Assembly (NCBI GenBank): GCA_002748835.1
Contig: PDTL01000026.1
Location: 1-64,000 of the forward strand
Reading direction: 5' to 3'
DNA length: 64,000 nt
DNA from: Deltaproteobacteria bacterium
GTDB lineage: Bacteria; Desulfobacterota; Desulfobacteria; Desulfobacterales; GCA-2748835
The first letter of the stretch is position 1; each line of letters opens with the position of its first letter. The notes under the pieces are model-generated. The model made no database searches. It saw nothing but the letters and a program-made list of their open reading frames with translations, and had not been told where the DNA came from. Positions 49,179-61,390 of the stretch are shown one piece after another. A program made the position numbers and the translations under genes.

Positions 49179-49424
49179 ATGAAGTTAGCAAAGGAAAGTC
49201 GACGGATCGTTGTAAAAACCACCGATGGATCGACCATCACCGGAAATGTGAATCTGAACAGCGAAACTCGGCGGATTGACCGGGTAAGTGATCTGCTGAC
49301 AAAGGGGCAGTCTCCGTTTCTGGTCATGTACGAAGCCATGTTTGAAGGGCGACTGAATCCGTATATGATCGTAAACAAGATGCAGATCGTCTGGGTCACC
49401 TCGGATGAAGTATTTGACGATTGA
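49179..49424 (+). CDS. small conserved hypothetical protein
   Basis: 81 aa; KLAKESRRIVVKTTDGSTITGNVNLNSETRRIDRVSDLLTKGQSPFLVMYEA. Confidence 0.6.
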   Translation: MKLAKESRRIVVKTTDGSTITGNVNLNSETRRIDRVSDLLTKGQSPFLVMYEAMFEGRLNPYMIVNKMQIVWVTSDEVFDD

Positions 49425-49512
49425 TCTGAAGTGGGGCCGCGGGCTGGCCTGCGCCGTTTAGCCGTGTAATCAAGGCAGGGGCAGGGTGACGCATGTGCGT
49501 CGCCCTGCCTTT

Positions 49513-51351
49513 TTATTTGATATGGAGTTCCTGGCCGGGATAAATCGTGCTCGATTTGGACAGGTTGTTAAGTCTGAGCAGGCGTTTGAGGGGGATGTTG
49601 TGTGCTTTTGCAATGGAATACGGACTGTCTCCCTGTCTGACCGTATAGCGGGTATGGGCGTCGATGTCTGCCGAGGGGATACGGAGCTTCTGGCCAACGC
49701 GCAGGGCGGAGCTGCGCAGACTGTTGAGTTCCTGTATCCGCCTGACGGTTGTATGGTACTGCTTGGCGAGCTGCCAGAGGGAATCTCCTTTGCGTACCGT
49801 ATGGGTTTTGGGGTTTTGTCTCGGGGGGATGGGGTGTGCCGTGTGGGCCGCTGTGCGTCCGGGTATTTTCAGCAGCTGACCGGCGACGATCAGGTTGCGC
49901 CGGGTAATGTTGTTGGCGCGTGCCAGCGAGGCGGCGCTGACGCGGTACTTCCGGGCAATGGTCGAGAGGGCTTCACCGGATCTGACCCGATGGTAGCGAA
50001 AGGATTTTTGTGGTGGCCGGGAGGTTGGAATCGCGGCAATGACCTGTTCCAGGGTGGCTTTGGTGCCAGTGGGAACGCGGAGCCGGTATTCCGCGTCCGG
50101 AAGAATATCATAGCGTAATTCCGGGTTCAGGTTCTTGAGGGTGCGCAGGTCCGTGTGCAGCGCAGACGCAATACCGTTGAGGTGCACCTGTCTGTTTACA
50201 GTGACGTTGTCAAAGGACCAGGGTGTGTCTGGCTGAATTTCGGAAAAACCGTATGCACCAAGATCGGAGACAATGTGAAGGGTGGCGATGAACTTCGGGA
50301 CATACTGGGCGGTTTCCCGTGGCAGACGGGAATAGAGGTCCCAGAATCCGTCTAAGTAATTGATGTTCTGGGAACGGATGATACGGAGAACGCGATTTTC
50401 GCCGCAATTATAGGCTGCCAGCGCCGTAAACCAGTCCCCAAAAATTTGGTGGAGTTCTTTCAGGTAGGCGATAGCGGCGCGTGTGGCCTTCTCGGGATCC
50501 AGACGTTCGTCAACCAGCAGATCCCGCTTGAGTCCGTATTTATAGCCGGTGGACGGAATAAACTGCCAGATTCCGAGGGCCCGTGCCTTGGAAAGTGCCG
50601 TTGTTTTGAATCCGCTTTCGATCAGGGGCAGCCACGCGAGTTCTTCAGGCAGGCCGGCTGCCTTGAGTTCCTTTAATATATAGGGACGAAATTGCCCGGA
50701 CCGTTTGAGAGACTGCGCAAAAAAAGATCGCTTCGGTCCGGTGAACCGCTTGATTTCCGCTTTTACAAACGCGTTCATCACCCGTGGAATTGGGGTATGC
50801 GTGCCGTTCGCGCCCAGGTTGCGGGAGGCATAGATCTCCATGATTCGTTTTGAAATCATGAAGCGCAGATCCTCTTTTTGCTGGGAAATGGCTTCCGAAT
50901 TTTTTCCTGTGGTTTTCAGGAGGGCCGCATAGGCCTGGTCAAGAACCTGAAGCGCACTGTCCACATCACCGTTTTGCCAGTAGGTCTGGGAGATCTGGCA
51001 GAGGTCAATGGCCTGGTCGCAGAGGGCCTGAAGGTCGTCGATGGATGGTTCAGGTTCGGGTGCAGGATCCTTTACCGGTTCAGGTTCAGAATGAGCGGCA
51101 GTCGGGGGAATGGGGGCTGCCGGTTGAAGATAATCTGGTCGCTCAGTCGGCATGGGTGCGTCGAGCGGTGCTTCAGCAGACGTCGGCGAGGACGGAGCCG
51201 TTGTCGGCGGTTGAAGGAGGCGTGTGATGGGCAGGCAGCCAGTGAGGATGATAAAGAAAAATATGGCGGATGGCAGCAAGCACTGCCATAGGGGCGTCGA
51301 TTGATTCGGATGTGCGGGTAAACGGTATAAATAGATACGGGTAATACGCAT
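49513..51351 (-). CDS. MltD-like lytic murein transglycosylase with three LysM repeats
   Basis: GLPEELAWLPLIESGFKTTALSKARALGIWQFIPSTGYKYGL; AAYNCGENRVL; LysM repeats YHRVRSGEALSTIARKY, HTVRKGDSLWQLAKQY, YTVRQGDSPYSIAKAH. Confidence 0.92.
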   Translation of the reverse strand: MRITRIYLYRLPAHPNQSTPLWQCLLPSAIFFFIILTGCLPITRLLQPPTTAPSSPTSAEAPLDAPMPTERPDYLQPAAPIPPTAAHSEPEPVKDPAPEPEPSIDDLQALCDQAIDLCQISQTYWQNGDVDSALQVLDQAYAALLKTTGKNSEAISQQKEDLRFMISKRIMEIYASRNLGANGTHTPIPRVMNAFVKAEIKRFTGPKRSFFAQSLKRSGQFRPYILKELKAAGLPEELAWLPLIESGFKTTALSKARALGIWQFIPSTGYKYGLKRDLLVDERLDPEKATRAAIAYLKELHQIFGDWFTALAAYNCGENRVLRIIRSQNINYLDGFWDLYSRLPRETAQYVPKFIATLHIVSDLGAYGFSEIQPDTPWSFDNVTVNRQVHLNGIASALHTDLRTLKNLNPELRYDILPDAEYRLRVPTGTKATLEQVIAAIPTSRPPQKSFRYHRVRSGEALSTIARKYRVSAASLARANNITRRNLIVAGQLLKIPGRTAAHTAHPIPPRQNPKTHTVRKGDSLWQLAKQYHTTVRRIQELNSLRSSALRVGQKLRIPSADIDAHTRYTVRQGDSPYSIAKAHNIPLKRLLRLNNLSKSSTIYPGQELHIK

Positions 51352-51594
51352 GTCGATCTCTGGTGTCTTTGATTGAAAAGTTAATAAAGCTAATAAATTT
51401 AGATAGATGCGCTCTTATCCTTCGCTGTTTAAAGATGAGAGTATGCTTGCGTTGCAGGATCTGTCAAGTGTTTCTTGAGGCTGGATTTGCAGGGACGCAT
51501 GAAAAAAAATGACGTGCGGTAAAAAAATGCTTGTAATGGAAGATGAATCGGGGTATACAGCAGTCTCGTTTGAGGGCGCGACGTCAAATATATG

Positions 51595-51623
51595 TTGACA
51601 ATGTGCTTTTTTTTTGATGTTAT
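51595..51623 (+). promoter_or_regulatory. putative sigma70-type promoter of the tRNA-tuf-rpoBC operon
   Basis: TTGACA (51595) - 17 nt - TGTTAT (51618), about 10 nt before the first tRNA. Confidence 0.55.
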
Positions 51624-51633
51624 TTAAAAATTA

Positions 51634-51710
51634 TGCCAACGTAGCTCAGCTGGTAGAGCCACTGATTTGTAATCAGTTTGTCGGGGGTTCGAATCCCTTC
51701 GTTGGCTCCA
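51634..51710 (+). tRNA. tRNA-Thr (TGT)
   Basis: GCCAACG/CGTTGGC, anticodon loop with TGT, encoded CCA. Confidence 0.95.
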
Positions 51711-51727
51711 TTAGCAAAAAAAAATGC

Positions 51728-51812
<85 letters not shown>

Positions 51813-51881
51813 GTCATAAGGCGCTGCATGTAGGAGGCAACTGCCGACGCGACTACATGTTAGGCTGTGTATATTGGCGAT

Positions 51882-51957
51882 GCGGGAGTAGCTCAGTTGG
51901 CAGAGCTTCAGCCTTCCAAGCTGAAAGTCGCGAGTTCGAACCTCGTCTCCCGCTCCA
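51882..51957 (+). tRNA. tRNA-Gly (TCC)
   Basis: GCGGGAG/CTCCCGC, anticodon TCC, encoded CCA. Confidence 0.95.
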
Positions 51958-52011
51958 GTGAATGCTGATTGTGCGAATCGCGGATCAAGCAGCGCACGAA
52001 ATGACCCCTAC

Positions 52012-52088
52012 GCCCACGTAGCTCAGTCGGTAGAGCGCATCCTTGGTAAGGATGAGGTTCATCAGTTCGATTCTGATCGTGGGCTCCA
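52012..52088 (+). tRNA. tRNA-Thr (GGT)
   Basis: GCCCACG/CGTGGGC, anticodon GGT, encoded CCA. Confidence 0.95.
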
Positions 52089-52198
52089 TTCATTTCGGAA
52101 ATGAAGACGTGTTGGCAGCGCTGAAAAACGATTGACCGTGTCATTCGCAATTTTTTTTGAAACCGATCAAAAAACAATAAGGGTAGGAGGATGAGGAG

Positions 52199-53389
52199 AT
52201 GGCGAAAGAGAAGTTCGAACGAACGAAGCCGCATGTGAACGTTGGTACGATTGGGCATATCGACCACGGTAAAACCACGTTGACTGCTGCGATCACAAAG
52301 CAGAACGCTCTGAAGGGTCGCGGTGATTTCGTTGCGTTTGACAAGATTGACAAGGCACCGGAAGAACGTGAACGCGGCATCACCATCTCAACCGCTCACG
52401 TCGAGTATGAAACTGACAATCGACATTACGCCCATGTGGATTGCCCTGGTCATGCTGACTACATTAAGAACATGATCACCGGCGCAGCCCAGATGGACGG
52501 TTCCATTCTGGTTGTGTCTGCTGATGACGGCCCCATGCCCCAGACGCGCGAACACATCCTTCTGGCCCGCCAGGTGGGTGTTCCCCGTATCGTTGTCTTT
52601 TTGAACAAGTGTGACATGGTCGATGATGAAGAGCTGATTGAGCTCGTTGAAATGGAGCTGCTCGAACTGCTGGAAAGCTATGAATATCCGGGAGATACAC
52701 CGATCATCCGCGGCAGCGCCTTAAAGGCCCTGGAATCTGATGATCCCGCGTCACCGGAAGCCCAGTGCATCTTTGAACTCATGGATGCCTGCGACTCCTA
52801 CATTCCGGAGCCGGTGCGCGACGTTGACAAGACCTTTTTGATGCCCATTGAAGACGTGTTCTCTATCTCCGGTCGGGGTACCGTCGTTACCGGACGTGTC
52901 GAGCGCGGTGTCATCAAGGTGGGTGAAGAAGTTGAGATCGTCGGTATCCGCGAAACCGCCAAGACCGTATGCACCGGTGTCGAGATGTTTCGGAAGCTGC
53001 TGGATGAAGGTCAGGCCGGTGACAACGTCGGTCTTCTGCTCCGCGGTACCAAGCGTGATGAAGTTGAACGCGGCCAGGTCGTTGCCAAACCGGGCAGCAT
53101 TACCCCGCACAAGAGCTTCAAAGCGGAAATCTATGTACTGAGTAAGGAAGAGGGGGGGCGTCATACGCCGTTCTTTACCGGTTATCGTCCCCAGTTTTTC
53201 TTCCGGACCACAGACGTTACTGGTGTTCTGAATCTGCCGGAAGGTGTGGAGATGATCATGCCGGGTGATAACGTCACCATCACAGCTGAACTGATTGCAC
53301 CGATTGCCATGGAAAAAGAGCTCCGGTTCGCTATCCGTGAAGGCGGCCGTACCGTCGGCGCCGGTGTTGTCGGTGAAATCATCGAATAG
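52199..53389 (+). CDS. tuf: elongation factor Tu
   Basis: [33 protein letters not shown] ... [47 protein letters not shown]. Confidence 0.98.
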   Translation: MAKEKFERTKPHVNVGTIGHIDHGKTTLTAAITKQNALKGRGDFVAFDKIDKAPEERERGITISTAHVEYETDNRHYAHVDCPGHADYIKNMITGAAQMDGSILVVSADDGPMPQTREHILLARQVGVPRIVVFLNKCDMVDDEELIELVEMELLELLESYEYPGDTPIIRGSALKALESDDPASPEAQCIFELMDACDSYIPEPVRDVDKTFLMPIEDVFSISGRGTVVTGRVERGVIKVGEEVEIVGIRETAKTVCTGVEMFRKLLDEGQAGDNVGLLLRGTKRDEVERGQVVAKPGSITPHKSFKAEIYVLSKEEGGRHTPFFTGYRPQFFFRTTDVTGVLNLPEGVEMIMPGDNVTITAELIAPIAMEKELRFAIREGGRTVGAGVVGEIIE

Positions 53390-53400
53390 GGAGGCGGCAA

Positions 53401-53550
53401 GTGAGGGTCAATATCACGCTTGCGTGCACAGCATGCAAGCGACGCAACTATACCACGACCAAAAACAAGCGGACCACGCCGGATAAGCTTGAATTTAAAA
53501 AGTATTGCCGGTTTTGCGGTAAGCATGTTGTTCACCGGGAAACCAAGTAG
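53401..53550 (+). CDS. rpmG: 50S ribosomal protein L33
   Basis: read by eye (not in ORF track): [52 protein letters not shown] start. Confidence 0.93.
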   Translation: MRVNITLACTACKRRNYTTTKNKRTTPDKLEFKKYCRFCGKHVVHRETK

Positions 53551-53586
53551 GTCGTTGATCAGTTCATTGGCAGGAGTTGACGACGT

Positions 53587-53663
53587 AGGCCAGTAGCTCC
53601 AATTGGCAGAGCGCCGGACTCCAAATCCGGATGTTGGGGGTTCGACTCCCTCCTGGCCTGCCA
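53587..53663 (+). tRNA. tRNA-Trp (CCA)
   Basis: AGGCCAG/CTGGCCT, anticodon loop CTCCAAA, encoded CCA; between rpmG and secE. Confidence 0.95.
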
Positions 53664-53730
53664 CAGATAATAAGTTGAGCCGATTGCGTTTTGCGGTCGG
53701 CTCAACTTTAGTTTAGCGATTGGGTAAACT

Positions 53731-54120
53731 ATGGCGCGAATGCAACGGAAAAAAACTGAGGCTGAAAAGAAACGCAAGAAGAAGGCGCCTCTATCTGACA
53801 GTAATGCTGCAGCATCAGATACATCCCATTCAGAGGCTGTCGTTTCGAACCCTGTGGCGCCGTCTGAAAAACGCAAACCGATTCAGCCGTCGAGGCCTGC
53901 TGCATCCGCTACTACCTCGATTTTTGAAGGTGACGGAAAGATCGCGCAATGGGTTGAATTTCTGCGCGAAGTGAAGATCGAGCTGGGAAAGGTGGTCTGG
54001 CCCACTCGGAAACAGACGGTTGGATCAACGGTTGTGGTCATTATACTGGTGATGCTGCTGTCGGCTTTTTTAGGCGCGGTCGACGTGTGTCTGTCGTGGG
54101 CGATGCAGTTGTTCATCTAA
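53731..54120 (+). CDS. secE: preprotein translocase subunit SecE with basic N-terminal extension
   Basis: EFLREVKIELGKVVWPTRKQTVGSTVVVIILVMLLSAFLGAVD. Confidence 0.93.
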   Translation: MARMQRKKTEAEKKRKKKAPLSDSNAAASDTSHSEAVVSNPVAPSEKRKPIQPSRPAASATTSIFEGDGKIAQWVEFLREVKIELGKVVWPTRKQTVGSTVVVIILVMLLSAFLGAVDVCLSWAMQLFI

Positions 54121-54133
54121 CTAGGGGGCGGGC

Positions 54134-54664
54134 ATGTCACGAAAATGGTATGTGGTCCACGTCTATTCCGGTTTTGAATCCAAGGTGAAGATCAGTTTGG
54201 AAGATCGGATCCGTAACTCTCCGCATCCGGAAAAATTCGGTGAAGTACTGGTGCCGACCGAGCAGGTGGTCGAGTTGGTAAAAGGGAAGAAAAAAGAATC
54301 TTCCCGGAAGTTCTATCCGGGCTATATCCTGGTGAATCTGCATCTGGACGATGAGACCTGGCATATTGTGACCAATACCGCCAAGGTGACCGGATTTCTT
54401 GGGGGCGGAAACCGCCCGACACCCATAACGGAAGAAGAGGCGAACCGGATTCTCAACCGGATGGAAGAGGGGAAACAGAAACCGCAGCCGAAATACTTTT
54501 TTGAGACCGGTGATGAAGTTCGCGTGATAGACGGCCCGTTCACCAATTTCAACGGAACTGTTGAAGAGGTGAGCCCGGAGAAAGGGAAAATCAAGGTACT
54601 GGTGAGTATCTTCGGCCGTCCCACACCTGTGGAGCTTGAGTTCGTTCAGGTTACTAAATTATAG
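54134..54664 (+). CDS. nusG: transcription termination/antitermination protein NusG
   Basis: [43 protein letters not shown]. Confidence 0.97.
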   Translation: MSRKWYVVHVYSGFESKVKISLEDRIRNSPHPEKFGEVLVPTEQVVELVKGKKKESSRKFYPGYILVNLHLDDETWHIVTNTAKVTGFLGGGNRPTPITEEEANRILNRMEEGKQKPQPKYFFETGDEVRVIDGPFTNFNGTVEEVSPEKGKIKVLVSIFGRPTPVELEFVQVTKL

Positions 54665-54689
54665 GATAAGGATCAGGAGCGTTAGACTG

Positions 54690-55112
54690 ATGGCAAAAAA
54701 AGTAATGGCAATGATAAAACTGCAGGTCGCAGCTGGTAAAGCGAATCCGTCGCCTCCGATTGGTCCGGCATTGGGTCAGCACGGCGTGAACATCATGGAT
54801 TTTTGCAAGGCGTTCAATGCCCGTACGCAGAATGACGCGGGTATGATCATTCCTGTTGTGATTACCGTTTATCAGGATCGTACGTTTACATTTGTTACCA
54901 AAACTCCGCCGGCAGCGGTTCTTTTGAAAAAAGCGGCCAAGATCGAATCAGGTGCTCATGATCCGAAGCGCGAAAAGGTCGGCAAGGTGACCCGTGCACA
55001 GGTTGAAGAGATTGCCGAACTGAAGAAACCGGACCTGAACTCGAACGATCTGGAAGCAGCTGTGAAGATCATCTCGGGAACTGCCAGAAGCATGGGCATT
55101 GAGGTCGTTTAA
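54690..55112 (+). CDS. rplK: 50S ribosomal protein L11
   Basis: [46 protein letters not shown]. Confidence 0.97.
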   Translation: MAKKVMAMIKLQVAAGKANPSPPIGPALGQHGVNIMDFCKAFNARTQNDAGMIIPVVITVYQDRTFTFVTKTPPAAVLLKKAAKIESGAHDPKREKVGKVTRAQVEEIAELKKPDLNSNDLEAAVKIISGTARSMGIEVV

Positions 55113-55136
55113 CATATAAGGAGCGAGTGGGTTAAA

Positions 55137-55841
55137 ATGCCGAAACGGGGGAAAAAGTATTTAGAGGCGCAGGGCCGGATTGACCGGGAAAAGCGCTATG
55201 AGCTGGAAGAAGCCATTGATATGGTACTGTCGTCATCATTTGCTAAGTTTGATGAAACTGTCGATGTCGCGGTCCGCCTGGGTGTTGACCCGCGGCATGC
55301 GGATCAGATGGTTCGCGGTACGGTTGTGCTTCCCAACGGCTTGGGTAAAGAGGTCCGTGTCCTTGTGTTTGCAAAAGGCGAAAAAGAAAAAGAAGCGCAG
55401 GATGCTGGTGCTGAATTTGTGGGTAACGATGATTTGGTTGAAAAGATCAAGGGCGGCTGGTTTGATTTTGATAAGGCCATTGCCACGCCCGATATGATGG
55501 GCACCGTTGGTAAAATCGGTAAAATGCTCGGTCCGCGTGGCCTCATGCCCAATGCGAAAACCGGTACGGTTACCTTTGATGTGGCAAAAGCTGTCAATGA
55601 GTTGAAAGCGGGTAAGATCGATTTCCGTGTGGAAAAAAACGGAATCGTTCATGTGCCGGTCGGTAAGGTCTCCTTTGGTACGCAGAAACTGGTTGAAAAC
55701 ATCAATGCCTTCCTTGAGACAGTTCAGAGATTGAAACCCTCGGCAAGTAAGGGGACGTACCTGAAAGGAATCGCCGTCTCTTCAACCATGGGCCCCGGAC
55801 TTCGTGTCGATACGGCATTCGCTCGCTTATTGAAGAAATAG
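55137..55841 (+). CDS. rplA: 50S ribosomal protein L1
   Basis: [44 protein letters not shown]. Confidence 0.97.
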   Translation: MPKRGKKYLEAQGRIDREKRYELEEAIDMVLSSSFAKFDETVDVAVRLGVDPRHADQMVRGTVVLPNGLGKEVRVLVFAKGEKEKEAQDAGAEFVGNDDLVEKIKGGWFDFDKAIATPDMMGTVGKIGKMLGPRGLMPNAKTGTVTFDVAKAVNELKAGKIDFRVEKNGIVHVPVGKVSFGTQKLVENINAFLETVQRLKPSASKGTYLKGIAVSSTMGPGLRVDTAFARLLKK

Positions 55842-55854
55842 ACGGATAGCCGAT

Positions 55855-56060
55855 TCTTATTACAAACTGTATTTCAGCAGTTCCGTGTGCAAACCGGTAG
55901 ATACGCGACTGTGTTTGCACGCGTTGATCCGTGGGTGAACCGCTTTTCGGGTCATTGTCATAGACAGCAGGCACCCGTTGCCACCGGGTTTAATTGAGTG
56001 ATCAGCCTGCCGAGGCAACGCATTGTGAAATGCTGGGCCTCCGTTATTAGAACGTGGAAG
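55855..56060 (+). promoter_or_regulatory. ribosomal protein L10 leader region (putative)
   Basis: structured 230-nt intergenic between rplA and rplJ, the usual position of the L10 autoregulatory leader; called from position, fold not computed. Confidence 0.5.
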
Positions 56061-56073
56061 GGGGTGTTTTCAT

Positions 56074-56595
56074 TTGAACCGTACTGAGAAACAACAACTT
56101 GTTCAGGATTTGCATGAACGTTTGTCTCGCGCAAGCATTACTGTTGCGACTGACTACAAGGGGCTTGATGTTGAGAAGCTGAACCAGATGCGTCGGGAAC
56201 TGCGAGAGGCGGGTGTCGAGTATCAGGTTGTGAAGAATACGCTTCTGAAACTGGCTTCACAAGGTACTGACGCCGCAGCGATGCAGGACGTCTTTACGGG
56301 TCCGACAGCGATCGCGTTGAGCTACGACGATCCGGTAGCGCTGGCAAAAGTCATCAGCAAATTTGCTTCAGACTACGATCATCTGGACATCAAGGCGGGT
56401 GTCCTTGAGGGTAAATCCCTTGATGTAAAAGAGATCGAAGCGCTGAGCAAGCTGCCGAGCCGCGAGGTACTCCTTGCTCAGGTGCTGTCGGCAATGAACG
56501 GCGTGCCGAGAGCGCTGGTGACTGCGCTCAGCGATGCACCGAGACAGATGGTCAACGTACTTCAGGCGATCAAGGATCAGAAAGAAGCGGCCTGA
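56074..56595 (+). CDS. rplJ: 50S ribosomal protein L10
   Basis: LNRTEKQQLVQDLHERLSRASITVATDYKGLDVEKLNQMRRELREAGVEYQVVKNTLLK; TTG start. Confidence 0.95.
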   Translation: MNRTEKQQLVQDLHERLSRASITVATDYKGLDVEKLNQMRRELREAGVEYQVVKNTLLKLASQGTDAAAMQDVFTGPTAIALSYDDPVALAKVISKFASDYDHLDIKAGVLEGKSLDVKEIEALSKLPSREVLLAQVLSAMNGVPRALVTALSDAPRQMVNVLQAIKDQKEAA

Positions 56596-56664
56596 TCGAA
56601 TGCATTCATTTTTTGTAAGTGGTATTGAAAACCCGCATATCATAATGTGTTTTTGGAGGATTAA

Positions 56665-57054
56665 ATGGCTGATATTACTAAAGAAGATGTAATTGAGTTT
56701 ATTGCGAACATGACCGTTCTCGAGCTGTCTGAACTGGTCAAGGAACTCGAAGAAAAATTCGGTGTATCCGCTGCTGCACCGGTTGCCATGATGGCTGGTA
56801 TGCCCATGGGTGGTGGCGATGCAGCACCGGCTGCTGAGGAAAAGACGGAATTTGACGTTATTCTTGAAGCTGCCGGAGATAAGAAGATCAACGTGATTAA
56901 GGAAGTCCGCGCCATCACCGGTCTGGGTCTGAAAGAAGCCAAAGCCCTGGTTGACGAAGCGCCGAACCCCGTGAAAGAAGGTATCGCCAAGGAAGAAGCT
57001 GAAAAAATCAAGGCTCAGCTGGAAGAAGCAGGCGCATCTGTAGCGCTGAAGTAG
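56665..57054 (+). CDS. rplL: 50S ribosomal protein L7/L12
   Basis: [42 protein letters not shown]. Confidence 0.98.
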   Translation: MADITKEDVIEFIANMTVLELSELVKELEEKFGVSAAAPVAMMAGMPMGGGDAAPAAEEKTEFDVILEAAGDKKINVIKEVRAITGLGLKEAKALVDEAPNPVKEGIAKEEAEKIKAQLEEAGASVALK

Positions 57055-57061
57055 TGCGTTT

Positions 57062-57085
57062 TGTGCCGGCATTGAGGCCGGCACA
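57062..57085 (+). promoter_or_regulatory. hairpin in the rplL-rpoB spacer
   Basis: TGTGCCGGC-attgag-GCCGGCACA, 9-bp perfect stem. Confidence 0.55.
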
Positions 57086-57189
57086 CTGTATCGTCTTTTC
57101 TTCATTCTGATGATATTAACGCGGTCGGGCCGACTCCCGAATCGAGAGGGGAGTCGTGCGCGTCCGCGATAACTTATATGGGAGAGACT

Positions 57190-60100
57190 ATGTCCGAAAG
57201 CCCTCTGGCATTAAAGCGAATCAGGAAGAATTTCGGAGAAAAACGCAAAATTATTGACATGCCGAATCTGATTGGCATGCAACGGGATTCCTACGATCGT
57301 TTCCTGCAGGAATCCACCCCGCCTGACAGACGCAGGGACATAGGCTTACAGGCTGTATTTAATTCCGTATTCCCCATTACCGATTTTACAGGAAGCGCGT
57401 CGCTCGAGTTTGTTTCCTACAGTTTCGGTGAAGTCAAACACTCCATGGAAGAGTGTATTCACCGGGGCATGACCTACGAGATTTCCGTTCATATCCGGGT
57501 CCGTCTGGTGGTTTTCGATGTGGACAAGGATGCCGACGTCACCAAGAGTATTCGGGATATCAAGGAACAGGAAATCTATTTCGGCACCATCCCGCGAATG
57601 ACGCCCAAAGGGACTTTTATTATCAACGGAACCGAGCGCGTTGTGGTCAGCCAGCTGCACCGGTCATCCGGCGTTTTTTTTGACCATGACAAGGGGAAAA
57701 CGCATTCGAGTGGAAAGTTGATTTACAGCGCCCGGGTGATCCCTGTGCGCGGTTCCTGGATTGATCTTGAAATTGACCCGAAGGATACGGTTTATATTCG
57801 TATCGACCGGCGACGCAAGTTTCCCATTACCATTTTGTTCAAGGCGTTCGGTTACACCACTGAAGATCTCTTGTCCTATTTCTATCAGAAAGAAACCATT
57901 CATGTACATGACATGAATTATTTCAAGGTGTTCAATGAGGAGCACCTGAAAGGTCAGCGCGCCAGTTTTGATGTTGTAGATCCGGAAACCTCTGAGATCA
58001 TTGTTAAAAAAACACGGTTATTCACCAAACGGGCCATTCGTCAGCTCAAGACATCCGGGATCCGGGAGATTCCCATTGCAGTGGAAGACCTGGAAGAACG
58101 CGCTTTTGCCACCACCATCCGGGACGAATCCACCGGTGAGGTTCTGGCCAAGGCAGGCAGTCTTATCGATCAGGACTGCCTGGACCGGATCAATGCTGCC
58201 GGTATTGAAAAATTTGATATTCTGTTTGTCGAAGGTGCGTTCAGCTCCGATTCTATCCGAAAAACGCTGGCCGTTGACAAGGTGGATTCCCGGGAAGAAG
58301 CGCTCATCGAAATATACCGCCGGCTCCGGCCCGGTAACCCGGCGACACCGGAAGTGGCGCAGGAATTTGTCGATCACCTGTTTTTCAAACCGGCCTATTA
58401 TGATCTGTCCGGTGTCGGACGGCTCAAGCTGAACCACCGTCTGGGCATCTCAACGGAAATCGACGTACGGACCCTCCGGAAAGAAGATATTCTGCTGACA
58501 ACCCGGACCCTGGTGGAGCTCAGAGATACCCAGGGTGTTGTGGATGATATCGACCATTTGGGCAACCGGCGGGTCCGTGCCGTGGGGGAACTGCTGGAAA
58601 ATCAGTACCGGATCGGTCTGGTGCGCATGGAGCGTGCGATTAAAGAACGGATGAGCATGCATGAGGTCGATTCACTCATGCCCAATGATCTGGTCAATCC
58701 CAAGCCGGTTTCCGCCGTGGTCAAGGAATTTTTCGGCACCAGTCAGCTGTCCCAGTTCATGGACCAGACCAACCCGCTGTCAGAGACCACCCACAAACGG
58801 CGTTTGAGCGCACTGGGACCGGGCGGCTTGACCCGTGAACGCGCCGGGTTTGAGGTCCGTGACGTCCATCCTTCGCATTATGGACGGATCTGCCCCATCG
58901 AAACACCGGAAGGCCCGAACATTGGGCTCATCGTTTCGCTGTGCACCTATGCCCGGGTGAATGACTTTGGCTTTATTGAAACCCCATACCGGGTGGTATC
59001 TGATGCGTCGGTTACCTCTGAAATTCGCATGCTCAGCGCGTTTGAGGAAAAGGAGCATCCCATTGCCCAGGCCAATGCGCCGCTCAATGATAACAATGCC
59101 TTTATCCGCCCGGATGTAGCCTGCCGTGTGGCCGGTGAATCCGAAATGGTGCGCCGGGAAGATGTGGAGCTGATGGATATTTCGCCGAATCAGCTGGTGA
59201 GTGTGTCTGCCTCTCTGATTCCCTTTCTTGAAAACGATGATGCCAACCGCGCACTCATGGGCTCGAACATGCAGCGGCAGGCGGTTCCGCTGATTCAGGC
59301 ACAGGCGCCGCTGGTCGGTACGGGTGTGGAAGCGGTGGTGGCCCGGGATTCGGGTGTGGCTATTGTGGCGCAGGCAGACGGGGAAGTGGTGTTTGTCGAT
59401 GCTTCCCGGATCGTGATCAAGCACAACACCATGGATCATCCGGTGAGCGTGCACGCCCTGTCGAAGTTTACCCGGTCAAACCAGAATACCTGCTTCAACC
59501 ACCGGCCCATTGTTCAAAAAGGCCAGCACGTGAAGGCCGGCGAAGTCATCGCGGATGGCCCGTCCACGGAAAAAGGTGAATTGGCCTTGGGAAAAAATGT
59601 GACGGTCGCCTTCATGCCCTGGGGGGGGTACAACTTTGAGGACTCCATCCTGGTCAGTGAGCGGCTGGTTCAGGACGGGGTCTACACCTCGATCCATATC
59701 GAAGAGTTTGAGGTGGTTGCTAGGGACACCAAGCTCGGGAAAGAAGAGATTACACGGGATATCCCCAATGTGGGCGAGGAAGCGTTAAAAGATCTGGATG
59801 ACAGCGGTATTATCCGGCTGGGTGCGGATGTACGGCCCAGTGATATTCTCGTGGGTAAGATTACACCGAAGAGTGAAACCCAGCTGTCACCGGAAGAAAA
59901 ACTGCTTCGGGCCATCTTCGGGGAAAAAGCCGGTGATGTGAAAGATACATCCCTCCGGGTGCCGCCCGGTGTTGAAGGCGTGGTCGTTGATGTGAAGGTC
60001 TTTTCCCGCAAGGGGGTCGATAAGGACGACCGGACCCGCTACATCGAAGACCTTGAGATCATCGCCATGGAACAGACCCGCGATGATGAGATTCGGATTA

Positions 60101-61383
60101 TTGACGAGACGGCCAAAGATCAGCTGAAGAATCTGCTTGTGGGCCAGCCCTGCGCGGCGCCGTTGAAAAAGGGCCGCAAGCAGCTCCTGGAAGAAGGGGA
60201 GACCCTCACAGCTGAACGCATCGATGCTTCACCGGTCGGGCATTTGGAAGGCCTGGTGCTGAAGGATCCTGAGCTTACCCGCAAGGTGGATGAAATCATC
60301 GACGCCTATCGTGATCAGGTGGACAAGTGCCGCCGTAAGTTCGAAGATCAGGTGTCCCGGTTTGAGAAAGGGGATGACCTGCCACCGGGCGTGATCAAGA
60401 TGATCAAGGTTTATGTGGCCATGAAGCGGATCTTGTCCGTGGGTGACAAAATGGCCGGCCGTCACGGAAACAAAGGGGTCGTCTCCCGCATCCTGCCCGT
60501 GGAAGACCTGCCGTACTTTGAAGACGGTACGCCGGTGGACATGGTGCTGAACCCGCTGGGGGTGCCCTCCCGTATGAACGTGGGCCAGATTCTCGAGATC
60601 CATCTGGGTCGGGCTGCCAAGGCGCTGGGAACGCAGATTCAGCAGATGATCGACGACCAGAAGGCCGAGGCGCTGCGGGAAAAACTCAAACGCATCTTCA
60701 CCACCCCGCGTGTTATTAAGATTGAAAATGACATCAGCGGTGAAGTCAAATATGACTATGCCGCGCAGTATACGGAAACCATTCCCCTGGATCCGGAAGA
60801 AACGGTCGACAAAGAACTGGTCTCCATGATCGACGGGTGGGATGATGAAACTCTGTTTGCCTTTGCCGGATTCTACCGCAATGGCGTTCACATGGCCACA
60901 CCGGTATTTGACGGTGCCAGGGAAGATTATATCAAGTCTCTCCTTGCCTATGCCGGCGTGTCCAGGACCGGTCAGGCCGTCTTGTATGACGGTCGTACCG
61001 GCGAGCCGTTTGACGGCAGGATCACTGTGGGGACCATGTACGTCCTCAAGCTTCACCACCTGGTGGACGACAAACTGCATGCCCGTTCCATCGGTCCCTA
61101 CTCACTGGTGACCCAGCAGCCGCTCGGCGGTAAGGCCCAGTTCGGCGGCCAGCGTCTCGGCGAGATGGAGGTTTGGGCTATGGAAGCCTATGGGGCCGCT
61201 TATGCCCTGCAGGAGTTCATTACCGTGAAGTCGGATGACATGGCTGGTCGTACCCGAATGTATGAAAAGATCGTGAAGGGACAGAACGTTCTGGAACCCG
61301 GGCTGCCTGAATCTTTCAAAGTACTGACCAAGGAACTGCAGGCCCTGGGCTTGGATGTCAACCTCATTGAAGGCGATCAATAA
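57190..61383 (+). CDS. rpoB: DNA-directed RNA polymerase subunit beta
   Basis: [79 protein letters not shown]. Confidence 0.98.
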   Translation: MSESPLALKRIRKNFGEKRKIIDMPNLIGMQRDSYDRFLQESTPPDRRRDIGLQAVFNSVFPITDFTGSASLEFVSYSFGEVKHSMEECIHRGMTYEISVHIRVRLVVFDVDKDADVTKSIRDIKEQEIYFGTIPRMTPKGTFIINGTERVVVSQLHRSSGVFFDHDKGKTHSSGKLIYSARVIPVRGSWIDLEIDPKDTVYIRIDRRRKFPITILFKAFGYTTEDLLSYFYQKETIHVHDMNYFKVFNEEHLKGQRASFDVVDPETSEIIVKKTRLFTKRAIRQLKTSGIREIPIAVEDLEERAFATTIRDESTGEVLAKAGSLIDQDCLDRINAAGIEKFDILFVEGAFSSDSIRKTLAVDKVDSREEALIEIYRRLRPGNPATPEVAQEFVDHLFFKPAYYDLSGVGRLKLNHRLGISTEIDVRTLRKEDILLTTRTLVELRDTQGVVDDIDHLGNRRVRAVGELLENQYRIGLVRMERAIKERMSMHEVDSLMPNDLVNPKPVSAVVKEFFGTSQLSQFMDQTNPLSETTHKRRLSALGPGGLTRERAGFEVRDVHPSHYGRICPIETPEGPNIGLIVSLCTYARVNDFGFIETPYRVVSDASVTSEIRMLSAFEEKEHPIAQANAPLNDNNAFIRPDVACRVAGESEMVRREDVELMDISPNQLVSVSASLIPFLENDDANRALMGSNMQRQAVPLIQAQAPLVGTGVEAVVARDSGVAIVAQADGEVVFVDASRIVIKHNTMDHPVSVHALSKFTRSNQNTCFNHRPIVQKGQHVKAGEVIADGPSTEKGELALGKNVTVAFMPWGGYNFEDSILVSERLVQDGVYTSIHIEEFEVVARDTKLGKEEITRDIPNVGEEALKDLDDSGIIRLGADVRPSDILVGKITPKSETQLSPEEKLLRAIFGEKAGDVKDTSLRVPPGVEGVVVDVKVFSRKGVDKDDRTRYIEDLEIIAMEQTRDDEIRIIDETAKDQLKNLLVGQPCAAPLKKGRKQLLEEGETLTAERIDASPVGHLEGLVLKDPELTRKVDEIIDAYRDQVDKCRRKFEDQVSRFEKGDDLPPGVIKMIKVYVAMKRILSVGDKMAGRHGNKGVVSRILPVEDLPYFEDGTPVDMVLNPLGVPSRMNVGQILEIHLGRAAKALGTQIQQMIDDQKAEALREKLKRIFTTPRVIKIENDISGEVKYDYAAQYTETIPLDPEETVDKELVSMIDGWDDETLFAFAGFYRNGVHMATPVFDGAREDYIKSLLAYAGVSRTGQAVLYDGRTGEPFDGRITVGTMYVLKLHHLVDDKLHARSIGPYSLVTQQPLGGKAQFGGQRLGEMEVWAMEAYGAAYALQEFITVKSDDMAGRTRMYEKIVKGQNVLEPGLPESFKVLTKELQALGLDVNLIEGDQ

Positions 61384-61390
61384 GGAGAAC

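Noticed and set aside
58780-59454. 224-aa antisense ORF in rpoB
   Set aside because: shadow ORF of the conserved rpoB sequence
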